Below are positions 1 through 9,048 of a stretch of DNA of 64,000 nt, piece by piece (within the stretch, counting starts at the first letter, position 1; every line of letters starts with the position of its first letter). The stretch is from Paracoccus sp. SCSIO 75233 (GTDB lineage: Bacteria; Pseudomonadota; Alphaproteobacteria; Rhodobacterales; Rhodobacteraceae), in contig NZ_CP115757.1 in NCBI RefSeq assembly GCF_027912675.1, forward strand, positions 2,481,501 through 2,545,500. The letters are read 5' to 3'. The notes below the pieces were generated by a model. The model was not told the DNA's origin and made no database searches. It saw only the letters and a program-made list of their open reading frames with translations. The translations under genes were made by a program, and so were the position numbers.

Positions 1-88
1 TAACTGCAGTACCCTTTTGCCGAACTGTCGCTTCCGCGCCGCATTTTCGCAAGATACACTTGGGCCAAATTTCGGGAAGGAGCTTATC

Positions 89-1588
89 ATGAAACAGATC
101 GGACACTGGATTGACGGCAAGGAGGTCGTGGGAACCTCGGGACGGACGGCGGATGTCTACAACCCCGCAACCGGCGAGGTTCAGGCACAGGTCGCGCTGG
201 CCTCCAACGAGGAAATCAGCGCCGCAATCGCAAGCGCAGCGCAGGCGCAGATCAAATGGGCCGCGACCAACCCGCAGCGGCGCGCGCGCGTGATGATGAA
301 GATGGTCGCCCTGCTGAACCGCGACATGGACAAGCTGGCAGAGGTGCTGTCCTCCGAACACGGCAAGACCTTCCCCGACGCAAAGGGCGATGTGCAGCGC
401 GGGCTGGAAGTGATCGAATTCTGCATCGGTGCGCCGCATTTGCTGAAAGGTGAGTTCACCGATGGCGCAGGTCCGGGCATCGACATGTACTCCATGCGCC
501 AACCGCTTGGTGTCGTGGCCGGTATCACGCCGTTCAACTTCCCCGCCATGATCCCGCTATGGAAAATGGGACCGGCGCTTGCAGCCGGGAACGCGATGAT
601 CCTGAAACCGTCGGAGCGCGACCCCTCCGTCCCGCTGATGCTGGCGGCGCTGTTCAAGGAAGCCGGGCTGCCGGACGGCGTGCTGCAGGTCATCAACGGC
701 GACAAGGGCGCGGTCGACGCGCTTCTGCAAAGCGAGACCGTTCAGGCCATCGGCTTCGTCGGATCGACCCCGATCGCGCAATATATCTATGAGGAAGCTG
801 CCAAGACCGGCAAGCGCGCGCAGTGCTTCGGCGGGGCAAAGAACCACATGATCATCATGCCCGACGCCGATCTGGATCAGGCGGCGGATGCTCTGGTGGG
901 TGCCGGTTACGGTGCTGCGGGCGAACGCTGCATGGCCATTTCCGTCGCCGTGCCGGTCGGAGAGAAAACCGCCGACGCGCTGATCGAAAAGCTGGTGCCC
1001 CGGATCGAGAAGCTGAAAGTCGGCCCCTATACGGCGGGCGACGATGTCGATTACGGCCCGGTCGTGACCAAGGCGGCAAAGGAGAATATTCAGCGCCTCG
1101 TCCAGACCGGCATCGATCAGGGGGCGGAACTGGTCGTCGATGGCCGCGATTTCAGCCTGCAGGGATATGAGGACGGCTTCTTCGTCGGCCCACATCTGTT
1201 CGACCGCGTGACCCCCGACATGGACATCTACAAGACCGAAATCTTCGGCCCGGTCCTGTCGACTGTCCGTGCTGGTTCCTATGAGGAAGCTATCGGGCTG
1301 GCGCTTGACCACGAATATGGCAACGGCACCGCGATCTATACCCGCGACGGCGACACCGCCCGCGACTTCGCCAGCCGCATCAATATCGGCATGGTCGGCA
1401 TCAACGTCCCGATCCCGGTGCCGCTGGCCTATCACACCTTCGGCGGCTGGAAGAAATCCGGCTTCGGTGACCTCAACCAGCACGGCCCGGACGCGTTCCG
1501 CTTCTACACACGGACCAAGACCGTCACCTCCCGCTGGCCCTCGGGCATCAAGGAAGGCGGCGAGTTCAACTTCAAGGCTATGGACTGA
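89..1588 (+). CDS. mmsA: Methylmalonate-semialdehyde dehydrogenase (CoA-acylating)
   Basis: Oxidises methylmalonate semialdehyde with NAD+ and CoA to propionyl-CoA, the last step of valine degradation; cytoplasmic. The 499-aa product has the full aldehyde dehydrogenase fold: the PFNFPAMIPLWK stretch, the catalytic cysteine in GAAGERCM (Cys281) and the C-terminal KSGFGDLNQHG segment. A GAKNH motif replaces the usual general-base glutamate region, as in CoA-dependent members. The ATG at 89 was chosen over the in-frame start at 17 because GGAAGG lies just upstream and the protein then begins MKQIGHWIDGK, as family members do. A strong terminator follows, so it is probably transcribed apart from the next three genes of the same pathway. 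Confidence 0.95.
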   Translation: MKQIGHWIDGKEVVGTSGRTADVYNPATGEVQAQVALASNEEISAAIASAAQAQIKWAATNPQRRARVMMKMVALLNRDMDKLAEVLSSEHGKTFPDAKGDVQRGLEVIEFCIGAPHLLKGEFTDGAGPGIDMYSMRQPLGVVAGITPFNFPAMIPLWKMGPALAAGNAMILKPSERDPSVPLMLAALFKEAGLPDGVLQVINGDKGAVDALLQSETVQAIGFVGSTPIAQYIYEEAAKTGKRAQCFGGAKNHMIIMPDADLDQAADALVGAGYGAAGERCMAISVAVPVGEKTADALIEKLVPRIEKLKVGPYTAGDDVDYGPVVTKAAKENIQRLVQTGIDQGAELVVDGRDFSLQGYEDGFFVGPHLFDRVTPDMDIYKTEIFGPVLSTVRAGSYEEAIGLALDHEYGNGTAIYTRDGDTARDFASRINIGMVGINVPIPVPLAYHTFGGWKKSGFGDLNQHGPDAFRFYTRTKTVTSRWPSGIKEGGEFNFKAMD

Positions 1589-1596
1589 TGTTGAAA

Positions 1597-1621
1597 GGGG
1601 CGCTTCGAGCGCCCCTTTTTT
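1597..1621 (+). terminator. Rho-independent terminator after mmsA
   Basis: Eight-base-pair GC stem (GGGGCGCT with AGCGCCCC) around a TCG loop, followed by six T. It starts 8 nt after the mmsA stop codon. Confidence 0.9.
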
Positions 1622-1768
1622 CCATGCTTGTCAGGCCGAATTCGTCACATATTTCTGCGGCAATCGGTCAAATCACAAGGAACACCGGCGGAACGACCTT
1701 GATCGGGGGCGATATTTGCTCACAATAGAACATACGTTCAATTATCTGCCAATGAGGGAGGAGGCGGT

Positions 1769-2914
1769 ATGGACTTCGCACTGAGCGAGGAGCAGCAAGC
1801 GATTTTCGACATGGCGCGCGACTTCGGCGCGGAACATATCGGCCCCCATGCAGAGCAATGGGAAACCGACGGCACCATCCCCCGCGAGCTTTGGGCGAAG
1901 GTCGGTGAGCTGGGCCTCGGCGGCATCTTCGTGTCGGAGGAATATGGCGGGTCTGGCCTCTCCCGGCTGGACGGAACGCTGATTTTCGAGGCGCTCGCGA
2001 TGGCCTGCCCCTCCGTCGGCAGTTTCCTGTCGATCCACAATATGTGCGGCGGCATGATCGACAAATTCGGCTCGGCGGAGGCGAAGCAGCGGTTTCTCCC
2101 CGACCTCTGTTCGATGCAGAAAATCTGGTCCTACTGCCTGACCGAGCCCGGCTCCGGCTCCGACGCCGCAGCACTTCGGACCCGTGCGGAGCGGGGAAAT
2201 GACGGTTTCCGCCTGAACGGCACCAAGGCGTTCATCTCCGGCGGCGGCTATTCCGACTGCTATCTGACAATGGTGCGAACCGGCGAGGACGGGCCGAAAG
2301 GGATTTCGACCGTGGTGATCGAGGACGGCACCGACGGGCTCAGCTTCGGCGCGGCAGAACGTAAGATGGGCTGGCGCGCGCAGCCGACCGCGCAGGTGCA
2401 ATTCGACGACTGCCTGATCCCGCTGGAAAACCAGATCGGAGAAGACGGCCACGGCTTCCGCTATGCGATGGCGGGGCTGGATGGCGGGCGGCTGAATATT
2501 TCTGCCGGAGCCCTGGGTGGCGCGCAGGCGGCACTCGACAAAACCATCGCCTATATGGGCGAGCGCAAGGCGTTCGGGAAATCTCTGGATCAGTTTCAGG
2601 CACTCCAGTTCCGGCTGGCAGAGATGGAAACCGCCCTCCAATCCGCCCGCGTCTTCCTGCGGCAAGCGGCGTGGAAGCTGGATCAGGGCGCGCCGGATGC
2701 AACGAAGTTCTGCGCAATGGCCAAGCTGCATGTCACCGACCGCGCGTTCGAGGTGGCAAACCAGTGCCTGCAACTTCACGGCGGCTACGGCTATCTGGCC
2801 GATTACGGGATCGAGAAGATCGTCCGCGACCTGCGCGTCCACCAGATCCTCGAAGGCACGAACGAAATCATGCGGCTGATCGTCAGCCGTTCCTTGCTGG
2901 CGGAGGCGCATTGA
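1769..2914 (+). CDS. Acyl-CoA dehydrogenase, probably isobutyryl-CoA dehydrogenase
   Basis: FAD enzyme of 381 aa expected to oxidise isobutyryl-CoA to methacrylyl-CoA and to pass electrons to EtfAB (encoded at 23.5-25.2 kb). Family signs are the N-terminal helical domain (MDFALSEEQQAIFDMAR), the flavin-binding CLTEPGSGSDAAAL segment, LHGGYGYLADYGIEK and the C-terminal EGTNEIMR, whose glutamate (E362) is in the catalytic-base position. A strong GAGGGAGGAGG ribosome-binding site precedes the ATG. Its stop overlaps the next start by one base (TGATG), implying translational coupling. The isobutyryl substrate is inferred from the 3-hydroxyisobutyryl-CoA hydrolase, mmsB and mmsA next to it; a short or branched acyl-CoA is the alternative. 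Confidence 0.9.
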   Translation: MDFALSEEQQAIFDMARDFGAEHIGPHAEQWETDGTIPRELWAKVGELGLGGIFVSEEYGGSGLSRLDGTLIFEALAMACPSVGSFLSIHNMCGGMIDKFGSAEAKQRFLPDLCSMQKIWSYCLTEPGSGSDAAALRTRAERGNDGFRLNGTKAFISGGGYSDCYLTMVRTGEDGPKGISTVVIEDGTDGLSFGAAERKMGWRAQPTAQVQFDDCLIPLENQIGEDGHGFRYAMAGLDGGRLNISAGALGGAQAALDKTIAYMGERKAFGKSLDQFQALQFRLAEMETALQSARVFLRQAAWKLDQGAPDATKFCAMAKLHVTDRAFEVANQCLQLHGGYGYLADYGIEKIVRDLRVHQILEGTNEIMRLIVSRSLLAEAH

Positions 2915-3912
2915 TGGCCGACATGACGATCAGAAAGCAGGGCCGGGCCGGGCGAATGACCTTCAACCGCCCACAGGCCCTGAACGCGCTGGATCATGAC
3001 ATGGTAAAGGCGATCCATGCCGCTCTGGACGATTGGCGCGATGATGCGGAGGTGGCACTTGTCATCATTGACGCGGAAGGCGAAAAAGCCTTTTGTGCGG
3101 GCGGCGACATCGCCGCTGTCTACCGCGCCGGTCTGGCGGGCGATCACAGCGTCGGGCAGCGTTTTTTCTTTGACGAATACCGGATGAATGCCGCGATTGC
3201 CGATTATCCGAAACCCATCCTGGCCTTCATGCAGGGTTTCGTCATGGGCGGGGGCGTCGGCGTCGGCGGGCACGCAGGTCACCGGATCGTCGGGGACAGC
3301 ACCCGCATCGCCATGCCGGAATCCGGCATCGGGCTGATCCCGGATGTCGGCGGCACATGGCTCTTGTCCCGCGCACCGGATCACATCGGCGAGTATCTGG
3401 CGCTGACCGCAGGACGCATGGGGCCGGGCGATGCGATCCATGCCGGGTTCGCGGATCTCTATATCCCGGAGCAGGAATGGCCCGGCCTGATCGACCAACT
3501 CTGCGAGACCGGCGACACGGATTTTCTGGCAGGGCAGACCCCGCCGGAAGCGCCGCTTGCCGATGCTGATCTGTCGGCCTTTGCCGGAGCCGATCTGGCT
3601 GACATCATCTCCACGCTTGAGGCACAGGGAAACGAGGACGCACTGAAACCGATCCGCCGGAACTCTCCGCTTTCGATGGCCGCGGGGCTGCGCATGGTTC
3701 GGGCGGCGCGGAACGACGCCCGCATTCAGGACAGCCTCGCACGGGAATTCCGCTTCACCTATCGCGCCACGCAGCATGGCGACTTCCTGGAAGGCGTCCG
3801 GGCGCAGATCATCGACAAGGACCGCAATCCGCAATGGAGCGCCGATGCCTCCGAACAGGGGGTTGAGGCCATGCTCGCCCCGCTCGGCGACGACGAATTA
3901 CAATTCGATTAA
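2914..3912 (+). CDS. 3-hydroxyisobutyryl-CoA hydrolase (enoyl-CoA hydratase/isomerase family)
   Basis: Crotonase-fold protein of 332 aa expected to hydrolyse 3-hydroxyisobutyryl-CoA to 3-hydroxyisobutyrate in valine breakdown. It shows KAFCAGGDIAAVY (oxyanion-hole region), GFVMGGGVGVGGH and MPESGIGLIPDVGGTWLLSR. The last is the hallmark of the hydrolase subfamily, and the length exceeds the roughly 260 aa of plain enoyl-CoA hydratases. The ATG at 2914 overlaps the stop of the upstream dehydrogenase; the longer frame opening at 2671 would run through that gene and is rejected. mmsB follows after 22 nt. No separate methacrylyl-CoA hydratase is present here, so a general crotonase elsewhere probably supplies that step. 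Confidence 0.9.
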   Translation: MADMTIRKQGRAGRMTFNRPQALNALDHDMVKAIHAALDDWRDDAEVALVIIDAEGEKAFCAGGDIAAVYRAGLAGDHSVGQRFFFDEYRMNAAIADYPKPILAFMQGFVMGGGVGVGGHAGHRIVGDSTRIAMPESGIGLIPDVGGTWLLSRAPDHIGEYLALTAGRMGPGDAIHAGFADLYIPEQEWPGLIDQLCETGDTDFLAGQTPPEAPLADADLSAFAGADLADIISTLEAQGNEDALKPIRRNSPLSMAAGLRMVRAARNDARIQDSLAREFRFTYRATQHGDFLEGVRAQIIDKDRNPQWSADASEQGVEAMLAPLGDDELQFD

Positions 3913-3934
3913 TGAAACGAAGGGGGAGGACATC

Positions 3935-4807
3935 ATGAAAATTGGTTTCATCGGTCTGGGAAATATGGGCATGCCAATGGCGATCAACCTCGCCAAGGCC
4001 GGGCATGAGGTGATCGGCTTCGACAAGGTTGCAGCACCGGAAGCCCCGCTTCGTGCGGCGTCATCGGCGGCGGAGGCAGCAACCGGGGCGGATGTTGTGA
4101 TCACAATGTTGCCGAATGGCGGAATTCTGCAAAGCGTCGCGGCGGAGATCATCCCGGCGATGAAGGCAGGCGCGGTATTCTGCGATTGCTCCACCGTTGA
4201 CGTCGAAAGCGCGCGAGCCGTCGCCACCGATGCAAATGCCGCTGGGCTGGGCGCGCTGGACGCGCCGGTATCAGGCGGGATCACAGGTGCTGCGGGCGGC
4301 ACGTTGACATTCATGGTCGGCGGCGGCGCGGAGGCCTTCGCCACTGTGGAGCCCCTGTTCGAGATCATGGGGCAAAAGGCCGTCCATTGCGGCGAATCCG
4401 GTGCCGGTCAGGCGGCCAAGATCTGCAATAACATGATCCTCGGCGTCACCATGATCGCAACATGCGAGGCATTCGCGCTCGCCGACAAGCTCGGCCTCGA
4501 CCGGCAGAAAATGTTCGACGTCGTATCCACATCCTCCGGCTATAGCTGGTCGATGAACGCCTATTGCCCCGCACCGGGGATCGGCCCCAAATCACCGGCG
4601 GATAACGGCTACAAGCCGGGCTTCGCGGCAGACCTCATGCTGAAGGATCTCCGCCTCGCCCAGCAGGCGGCAGAAGGCGCGGATGCGGATACCCCGATGG
4701 GCGAACTCGCCATGCAGCTTTATGACCGTTTTGTCGGCAGCGAAGACGGTGCCGGACAGGATTTCTCGGCAATGCTGCCAAGATTCGAAAAGCGCGGACG
4801 TTCGTGA
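3935..4807 (+). CDS. mmsB: 3-hydroxyisobutyrate dehydrogenase
   Basis: NAD-dependent oxidation of 3-hydroxyisobutyrate to methylmalonate semialdehyde, the substrate of MmsA. The 290-aa protein opens with the Rossmann motif GFIGLGNMG, has the substrate-binding LDAPVSGGITGA segment (DAPVSGG signature) and the catalytic lysine in GAGQAAKICNNMILG. The length fits the family. GGGGGAGGA lies just before ATG 3935, while the longer frame opening at 3776 overlaps the hydrolase gene and is rejected. It is the third gene of the acyl-CoA dehydrogenase-hydrolase-mmsB unit. Confidence 0.95.
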   Translation: MKIGFIGLGNMGMPMAINLAKAGHEVIGFDKVAAPEAPLRAASSAAEAATGADVVITMLPNGGILQSVAAEIIPAMKAGAVFCDCSTVDVESARAVATDANAAGLGALDAPVSGGITGAAGGTLTFMVGGGAEAFATVEPLFEIMGQKAVHCGESGAGQAAKICNNMILGVTMIATCEAFALADKLGLDRQKMFDVVSTSSGYSWSMNAYCPAPGIGPKSPADNGYKPGFAADLMLKDLRLAQQAAEGADADTPMGELAMQLYDRFVGSEDGAGQDFSAMLPRFEKRGRS

Positions 4808-4853
4808 CGAAAGAATTTGTCCTTTAGGACAGGGGGCGTCGTGGAACCGGAAG

Positions 4854-5192
4854 ATGACGGGATGCGTTTGCTGCAAAACAACTGCGTTCAGTCATCCGGT
4901 GTCTTGGAATCCCTCCTCATATGCCCTCGCCCTTATCGCGGCGCTCGGAGTTGCCGTTGTGGCCTCCAACGCGCTGCGCGGAGAGGAAGGGACGACCGCC
5001 GTCAGCATCCCGATTGGCGAGGTTGCTGACCCGGCACGCCTGCATATTGTATCGCGGCCCGGTCGGTATGGGCTTCGCCCGGCCCCGACCGGCAGCAAAT
5101 ATGCGGTGATGAACGGACGGCTTGTCCGTATCGACGCGGAAAGCGGCAAGGTCCAATCGGTGATCCGACAGGTGGACAGCATTCTCGACTGA
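4854..5192 (+). CDS. Small exported or membrane-anchored protein of unknown function, RcnB-like tail
   Basis: A 112-aa protein with one hydrophobic segment (YALALIAALGVAVVA, about residues 28-42), then a short soluble domain ending in YGLRPAPTGSKYAVMNGRLVRID and a GKVQSVIRQV tail. That arrangement (YGL, then a glycine-rich turn, then a tyrosine, then a tail ending in a V-x-S-V-I-like strand) resembles the C-terminal motif of small periplasmic RcnB-like proteins. The start at 4854 is uncertain, since no strong ribosome-binding site precedes it. It lies 46 nt after mmsB and runs convergently to recN with 26 nt between stops. No function can be assigned. Confidence 0.55.
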   Translation: MTGCVCCKTTAFSHPVSWNPSSYALALIAALGVAVVASNALRGEEGTTAVSIPIGEVADPARLHIVSRPGRYGLRPAPTGSKYAVMNGRLVRIDAESGKVQSVIRQVDSILD

Positions 5193-5218
5193 GTTCGCCC
5201 GCAGCCGGTCCGGACAGA

Positions 5219-6859
5219 TCAGCCGATCAGCGACCGGGCAGCGTCACGGGCAACATCCGTGATCTGCTCGCCCGACAGCATTCGCGCGATCTCATCCACC
5301 CGCTCGGCACTGCCAAGAGCCTCCACCCGGCTGGTTGTCATGCCCCCTTCGACCTGCTTCGCCACGCGGAAATGCGTGCTGCCGAGGGCGGCGACCTGAG
5401 GTGAATGGGTCACGACAAGCACCTGTGCCGTATCCGCCAGACGCGCAAGACGCCGCCCCACAGCATCCGCCGTCGCGCCACCCACGCCCCGGTCAATCTC
5501 ATCGAAAATCAGCGTCAGCGCGTCATTTCCGCGTGCAAGACTGACCTTCAGCGCCAGCAGGAAGCGCGACAATTCACCACCCGAGGCGATCTTGTCGAGC
5601 GGCCCGGCAGGCGCACCCGGATTGGTTGCGACAGTGAATGCGACGCTGTCGGTCCCATCTGGCCCCGGCTCCGCCGCCAGAACCCGCGTCTCGAAAACTG
5701 CCCGCTCCATTTTCAGCGGCGCAAGCTCCGCAGCCATCGCGGCATCCAACCGCTTCGCTGCCGCCTGACGTTCCGCATGGATACGCGCCGCCTCCGCCGT
5801 GTAATCCCGCTCCGCCTTGGCGACGGCGTCCTGAAGCCGCGCCAGATCCTCCGCCCCGGCATCAATCGCGGTCAGCCGGTCACGCAGCTCATCGGCCAGC
5901 GTTGCCAGATCGTCCGGCACGACATCGTGTTTCCGGGCCAGCGCGCGCAACGCAAACAACCGTTCTTCGGTCGTCTCAAGCTCATGCGGATCGAAATCCA
6001 TGTCCTGCAGCGCATCGTCCACGCCGGATGCCGCCTCGCCGAGTTCGATCAACGCACGGGAAAGCGCGGAGATCGCACCATCCAGCCGACCCTCTGCCCT
6101 CTCCGCCGCGCCCTCAAGCCAACGGTTCGCATCCAGCATCGCCCCTTCGGCACCGTCCGGGCCAAGCGCCTGCGCCGCGCGGGCGACATCTTCCCTGATC
6201 CGTTCCGCCGCCTGCATGGTCCGGCGCGCGGTATCAAGCCGTTCGTCCTCTCCCGGCTCCGGTGCAAAATCACCCAGTTCCTTGACAGCATGGCGCAGGA
6301 ATTCCTCCTCGGCGCGTGCCTGCTCCAACCGCAGTTCTGCCTCGCGCAGCGCCTTCGCAGCATCGCGCCGTGCCGCCCAGAGCGCACGCAGCACCGACAG
6401 ATCAATCCCGGCGAAAGCGTCCAGCAACTGCCGATGCCCGCGTGGGTTCAGCAGGCCGCGATCATCATGCTGACCATGCAACTCAACCAACGTCTCGGAG
6501 AGGTTTCGCAGCACCTCACCCGATGCACGGCGATCATTGATCCACGCCGTCTTGCGCCCGTCATTGCGATTCACACGGCGCAGGATAAGTTCATCCGTCG
6601 CCTCGATCCCCAGTTCCTGCAGCACCTCATGCGCCGGATGGCCCGATGGCAGATCGAATACCGCCGTCACCTCGCCTTGTTCGGCACCGCTGCGCACCAG
6701 TTCGGCCCGCCCGCGCCAGCCCAGCACAAAGCCGAGGCAATCCAGCAGGATCGACTTCCCCGCCCCGGTTTCCCCGGTCAGCACATTCAGACCGGCGCTG
6801 AAATCCAGCTCCAGCCGGTCAATCAGAAGAATGTCGCGGATGTGAAGTTCGCGCAGCAT
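5219..6859 (-). CDS. recN: DNA repair protein RecN
   Basis: SMC-like ATPase of double-strand-break repair. The 546-aa protein has the Walker A motif GETGAGKS at residues 29-36, a central coiled-coil half rich in Ala, Glu and Arg (about 150-370), then the ABC signature GGELSRFLLAL and the Walker B region LIFDEIDRGVGG near the C terminus. Length and order match RecN of other alphaproteobacteria. It is the last gene of the minus-strand ftsZ-lpxC-bamD-recN series, 34 nt after bamD; a palindromic repeat occupies almost all of that spacer. No LexA site or strong terminator was recognised around it. Confidence 0.95.
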   Translation of the reverse strand: MLRELHIRDILLIDRLELDFSAGLNVLTGETGAGKSILLDCLGFVLGWRGRAELVRSGAEQGEVTAVFDLPSGHPAHEVLQELGIEATDELILRRVNRNDGRKTAWINDRRASGEVLRNLSETLVELHGQHDDRGLLNPRGHRQLLDAFAGIDLSVLRALWAARRDAAKALREAELRLEQARAEEEFLRHAVKELGDFAPEPGEDERLDTARRTMQAAERIREDVARAAQALGPDGAEGAMLDANRWLEGAAERAEGRLDGAISALSRALIELGEAASGVDDALQDMDFDPHELETTEERLFALRALARKHDVVPDDLATLADELRDRLTAIDAGAEDLARLQDAVAKAERDYTAEAARIHAERQAAAKRLDAAMAAELAPLKMERAVFETRVLAAEPGPDGTDSVAFTVATNPGAPAGPLDKIASGGELSRFLLALKVSLARGNDALTLIFDEIDRGVGGATADAVGRRLARLADTAQVLVVTHSPQVAALGSTHFRVAKQVEGGMTTSRVEALGSAERVDEIARMLSGEQITDVARDAARSLIG

Positions 6860-6874
6860 TGCCCCACCCCGTAG

Positions 6875-6892
6875 GGTGCGCTTCAGCGCACC
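6875..6892. repeat. Palindromic repeat GGTGCGCT-TC-AGCGCACC (copy 1)
   Basis: Perfect 8-bp arms with a 2-nt centre, filling the bamD-recN spacer and preceded by CCGTAG. It is the same family as four copies between murC and murB (17811-17987). Confidence 0.8.
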
Positions 6893-6893
6893 G

Positions 6894-7739
6894 TTACAGC
6901 CACCTGCCCTGCACGACCTGCCGATAGACCGCGTTGAGCCAGCTATCCCCTTGCGCCGTGGCAGTCAGCCCCCGGCCACGCAACTGATTATACGCATCCT
7001 CGTAGAATGGCGAGGACTGGAAGTTGTGACCCAGAATCGCACCCGCCGTCTGCGCCTCGTCGGTCAGGCCAAGCGCCAGATAGGCTTCGACAAGCCGCAT
7101 CAGTGCTTCGGGCGTGTGCGTGGTGGTCTGGAAATCCTCGACGACCACACGGAAACGGTTGATGGCGGCGGAATAATGCCCGCGCTTCAGGTAATATCGC
7201 CCGATCTCCATCTCCTTCGCGGCGAGATGGTCGAAGGCGAGATCGAATTTCAGGATCGAGGAGCGCGCATATTCGCTGTCGGGATATTCCTCGATCACCT
7301 CGCGCAGCGCCTGCAGCGCCTGGAAGGTCAGGCCCTGATCCCGCCCGATCTCGTCGATCTGGTCGTAATAGCTGAGTGCCAGCAGATATTTTGCGTAGGC
7401 AGCATCGTCATCGCCCGGATAGGTATCGATGAAACGCTGTGCCGCGCCGCGCGCCTCCTCATAATCCTTGTCCTTGTGGTAGGCATAGGCCTGCATGATG
7501 AGCGCGCGCTTGGCCCATTGGGAATAAGGATAAAGCCGCTCGATTTCCGAGAAATAATAGACCGCCGTGTCGGGGTCGCGGTTATTCTCCAGCTCATACT
7601 CGCCGCGCTTGTAGATTTCCTCGGCTGTGAAGCCTTCGACCGGGACACGCTCGTCCGAATTATTCCCCCCGCAACCAGCGAGAAGGGTCCCAGCCAATAC
7701 CATAGCCAGAAGTGTCTTGGACGAAACGAAGCGGATCAT
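6894..7739 (-). CDS. bamD: Outer-membrane assembly lipoprotein BamD
   Basis: Component of the BAM complex that inserts beta-barrel proteins into the outer membrane; periplasmic lipoprotein. The 281-aa product starts with a lipoprotein signal ending LLAGC (Cys23), followed by TPR-like helical pairs (EEIYKRGEYELENNRDPDTA, RLYPYSQWAKRALIMQAYAY, EEYPDSEYARSSILKF). Length and repeat pattern match the BamD/ComL family. An AGGCAGG ribosome-binding site precedes the ATG. It lies 138 nt downstream of lpxC and before recN, the usual order for this family of bacteria. Confidence 0.94.
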   Translation of the reverse strand: MIRFVSSKTLLAMVLAGTLLAGCGGNNSDERVPVEGFTAEEIYKRGEYELENNRDPDTAVYYFSEIERLYPYSQWAKRALIMQAYAYHKDKDYEEARGAAQRFIDTYPGDDDAAYAKYLLALSYYDQIDEIGRDQGLTFQALQALREVIEEYPDSEYARSSILKFDLAFDHLAAKEMEIGRYYLKRGHYSAAINRFRVVVEDFQTTTHTPEALMRLVEAYLALGLTDEAQTAGAILGHNFQSSPFYEDAYNQLRGRGLTATAQGDSWLNAVYRQVVQGRWL

Positions 7740-7877
7740 CGAAACCTGCCTGCCAGAACTTTAGGGCTGCGGACGAGTCATCGCCTTCACAGCCCGGTCG
7801 TCCTAGCACAGAACATCAGGGGGCGCAAAATGGCAATGTGGAGATTTTACGGGGGCTTGCGCCGCATGGCGCAAGCG

Positions 7878-8816
7878 TCATGCGACAGCGATCAGCGCCG
7901 GAGCGTTTACCGGGCCATAGGCGGCAACGCCGGCGCCCGGCAGCCGGCATTCCAGATCAGACGCGCAAACTTCCCATTCCCATGCATCCGGTGCCGCAAA
8001 CAGCGCCCGAAGCAGCTTATTGGTCATCGCATGCCCGGCCCGGTTGCCGCTGTAGCGCGCCAGCAAAGGCGCACCGGCAAGCGCCAGATCGCCCATTGCG
8101 TCAAGCATCTTGTGGCGAACAGCCTCATCCTTGTGGCGCAACCCGCCGGGGGACAGAACCTTGTCACCGTCGACCACAACCGCATTCATATAGGTGCCGC
8201 CAAGCGCCAGCCCATTCTGGCGCATCACGTCGACATCCGACTGACGGCAGAAGGTCCGGCTGTCCATCAACTCGCGCACGAAAGCGCCGTTGGCCATGTC
8301 GAGCGCCTTTTCCTGACGCCCGATAGCGGCATCGGTAAAATCAATGTGAAAGTCGATTTCAAGATGATCGGCCGGTTCGAGACGCGCAACCGCCTCGCCC
8401 TCACGCACCTCGACCGGGCGCTTCAGGCGAATGGCCCGCAGCTCAGCATCCTGCACCCGGATGCCCGCCTGAAGGATACCTGACACGAAAATCGCCGATG
8501 ACCCGTCGAGGATCGGAACCTCCGGCGCGTCGATGCGGATCAGCGCGTTTTGAATACCCGTCCCGGCCAGCGCCGCCATGATATGCTCAATCGTCGACAC
8601 CCGTGCGCCATGATCGTTTTCGATCAGCGTACACAGTTTCGACGGCACCACGCGATCCCAAAGTGCCGGGATGCGGTTTTCACCTGCCGGAAGATCGGTG
8701 CGCTCAAAGACGATGCCATGACCCGTCGGGGCGGGACAGATATCCATGCGTACGGCCACGCCGGAATGAAGTCCTACGCCCCGAAATTCAGTCGCTTTCG
8801 CAATTGTTGCCTGCAT
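7878..8816 (-). CDS. lpxC: UDP-3-O-acyl-N-acetylglucosamine deacetylase
   Basis: Zinc-dependent deacetylase, the committed step of lipid A synthesis; cytoplasmic. The 312-aa protein begins with the conserved GVGLHSG segment. It carries the zinc ligands in STIEHIMAALAG (His) and HKMLDAMGDL (His and Asp), and the general-base region GNRAGHAM. The length is typical. It lies downstream of ftsZ but is separated by a strong terminator and a 232-nt gap, so it probably has its own promoter at 8817-8970. Confidence 0.96.
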   Translation of the reverse strand: MQATIAKATEFRGVGLHSGVAVRMDICPAPTGHGIVFERTDLPAGENRIPALWDRVVPSKLCTLIENDHGARVSTIEHIMAALAGTGIQNALIRIDAPEVPILDGSSAIFVSGILQAGIRVQDAELRAIRLKRPVEVREGEAVARLEPADHLEIDFHIDFTDAAIGRQEKALDMANGAFVRELMDSRTFCRQSDVDVMRQNGLALGGTYMNAVVVDGDKVLSPGGLRHKDEAVRHKMLDAMGDLALAGAPLLARYSGNRAGHAMTNKLLRALFAAPDAWEWEVCASDLECRLPGAGVAAYGPVNAPALIAVA

Positions 8817-8970
8817 ACGCCTGCCCGTCCGTTGTTTCGCGGCGATTAACTTTGTCCCGCAAGTTTCAATTAGGTTGGGCAGCGCGTCGTCTCAATTAAC
8901 GTTTTGTGACTCTCTGTAACATTGGCACGGATGCAACATATGGATTTTGCTTGGTTTGCTGCGGCAAACA

Positions 8971-8999
8971 AGAAAAAGGACCGCCTTTCGGCAGTCCTT
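8971..8999 (-). terminator. Rho-independent terminator after ftsZ
   Basis: On the minus strand: a 10-bp stem (AAGGACTGCC with GGCGGTCCTT, one G-U pair) closed by a GAAA tetraloop, then a run of T. It lies 50 nt beyond the ftsZ stop and separates ftsZ from lpxC. Confidence 0.88.
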
Positions 9000-9048
9000 C
9001 GATGCGTTTTCGACGCGGCTTTGTGACGCCTTTGTTACAGCGCCGTGA

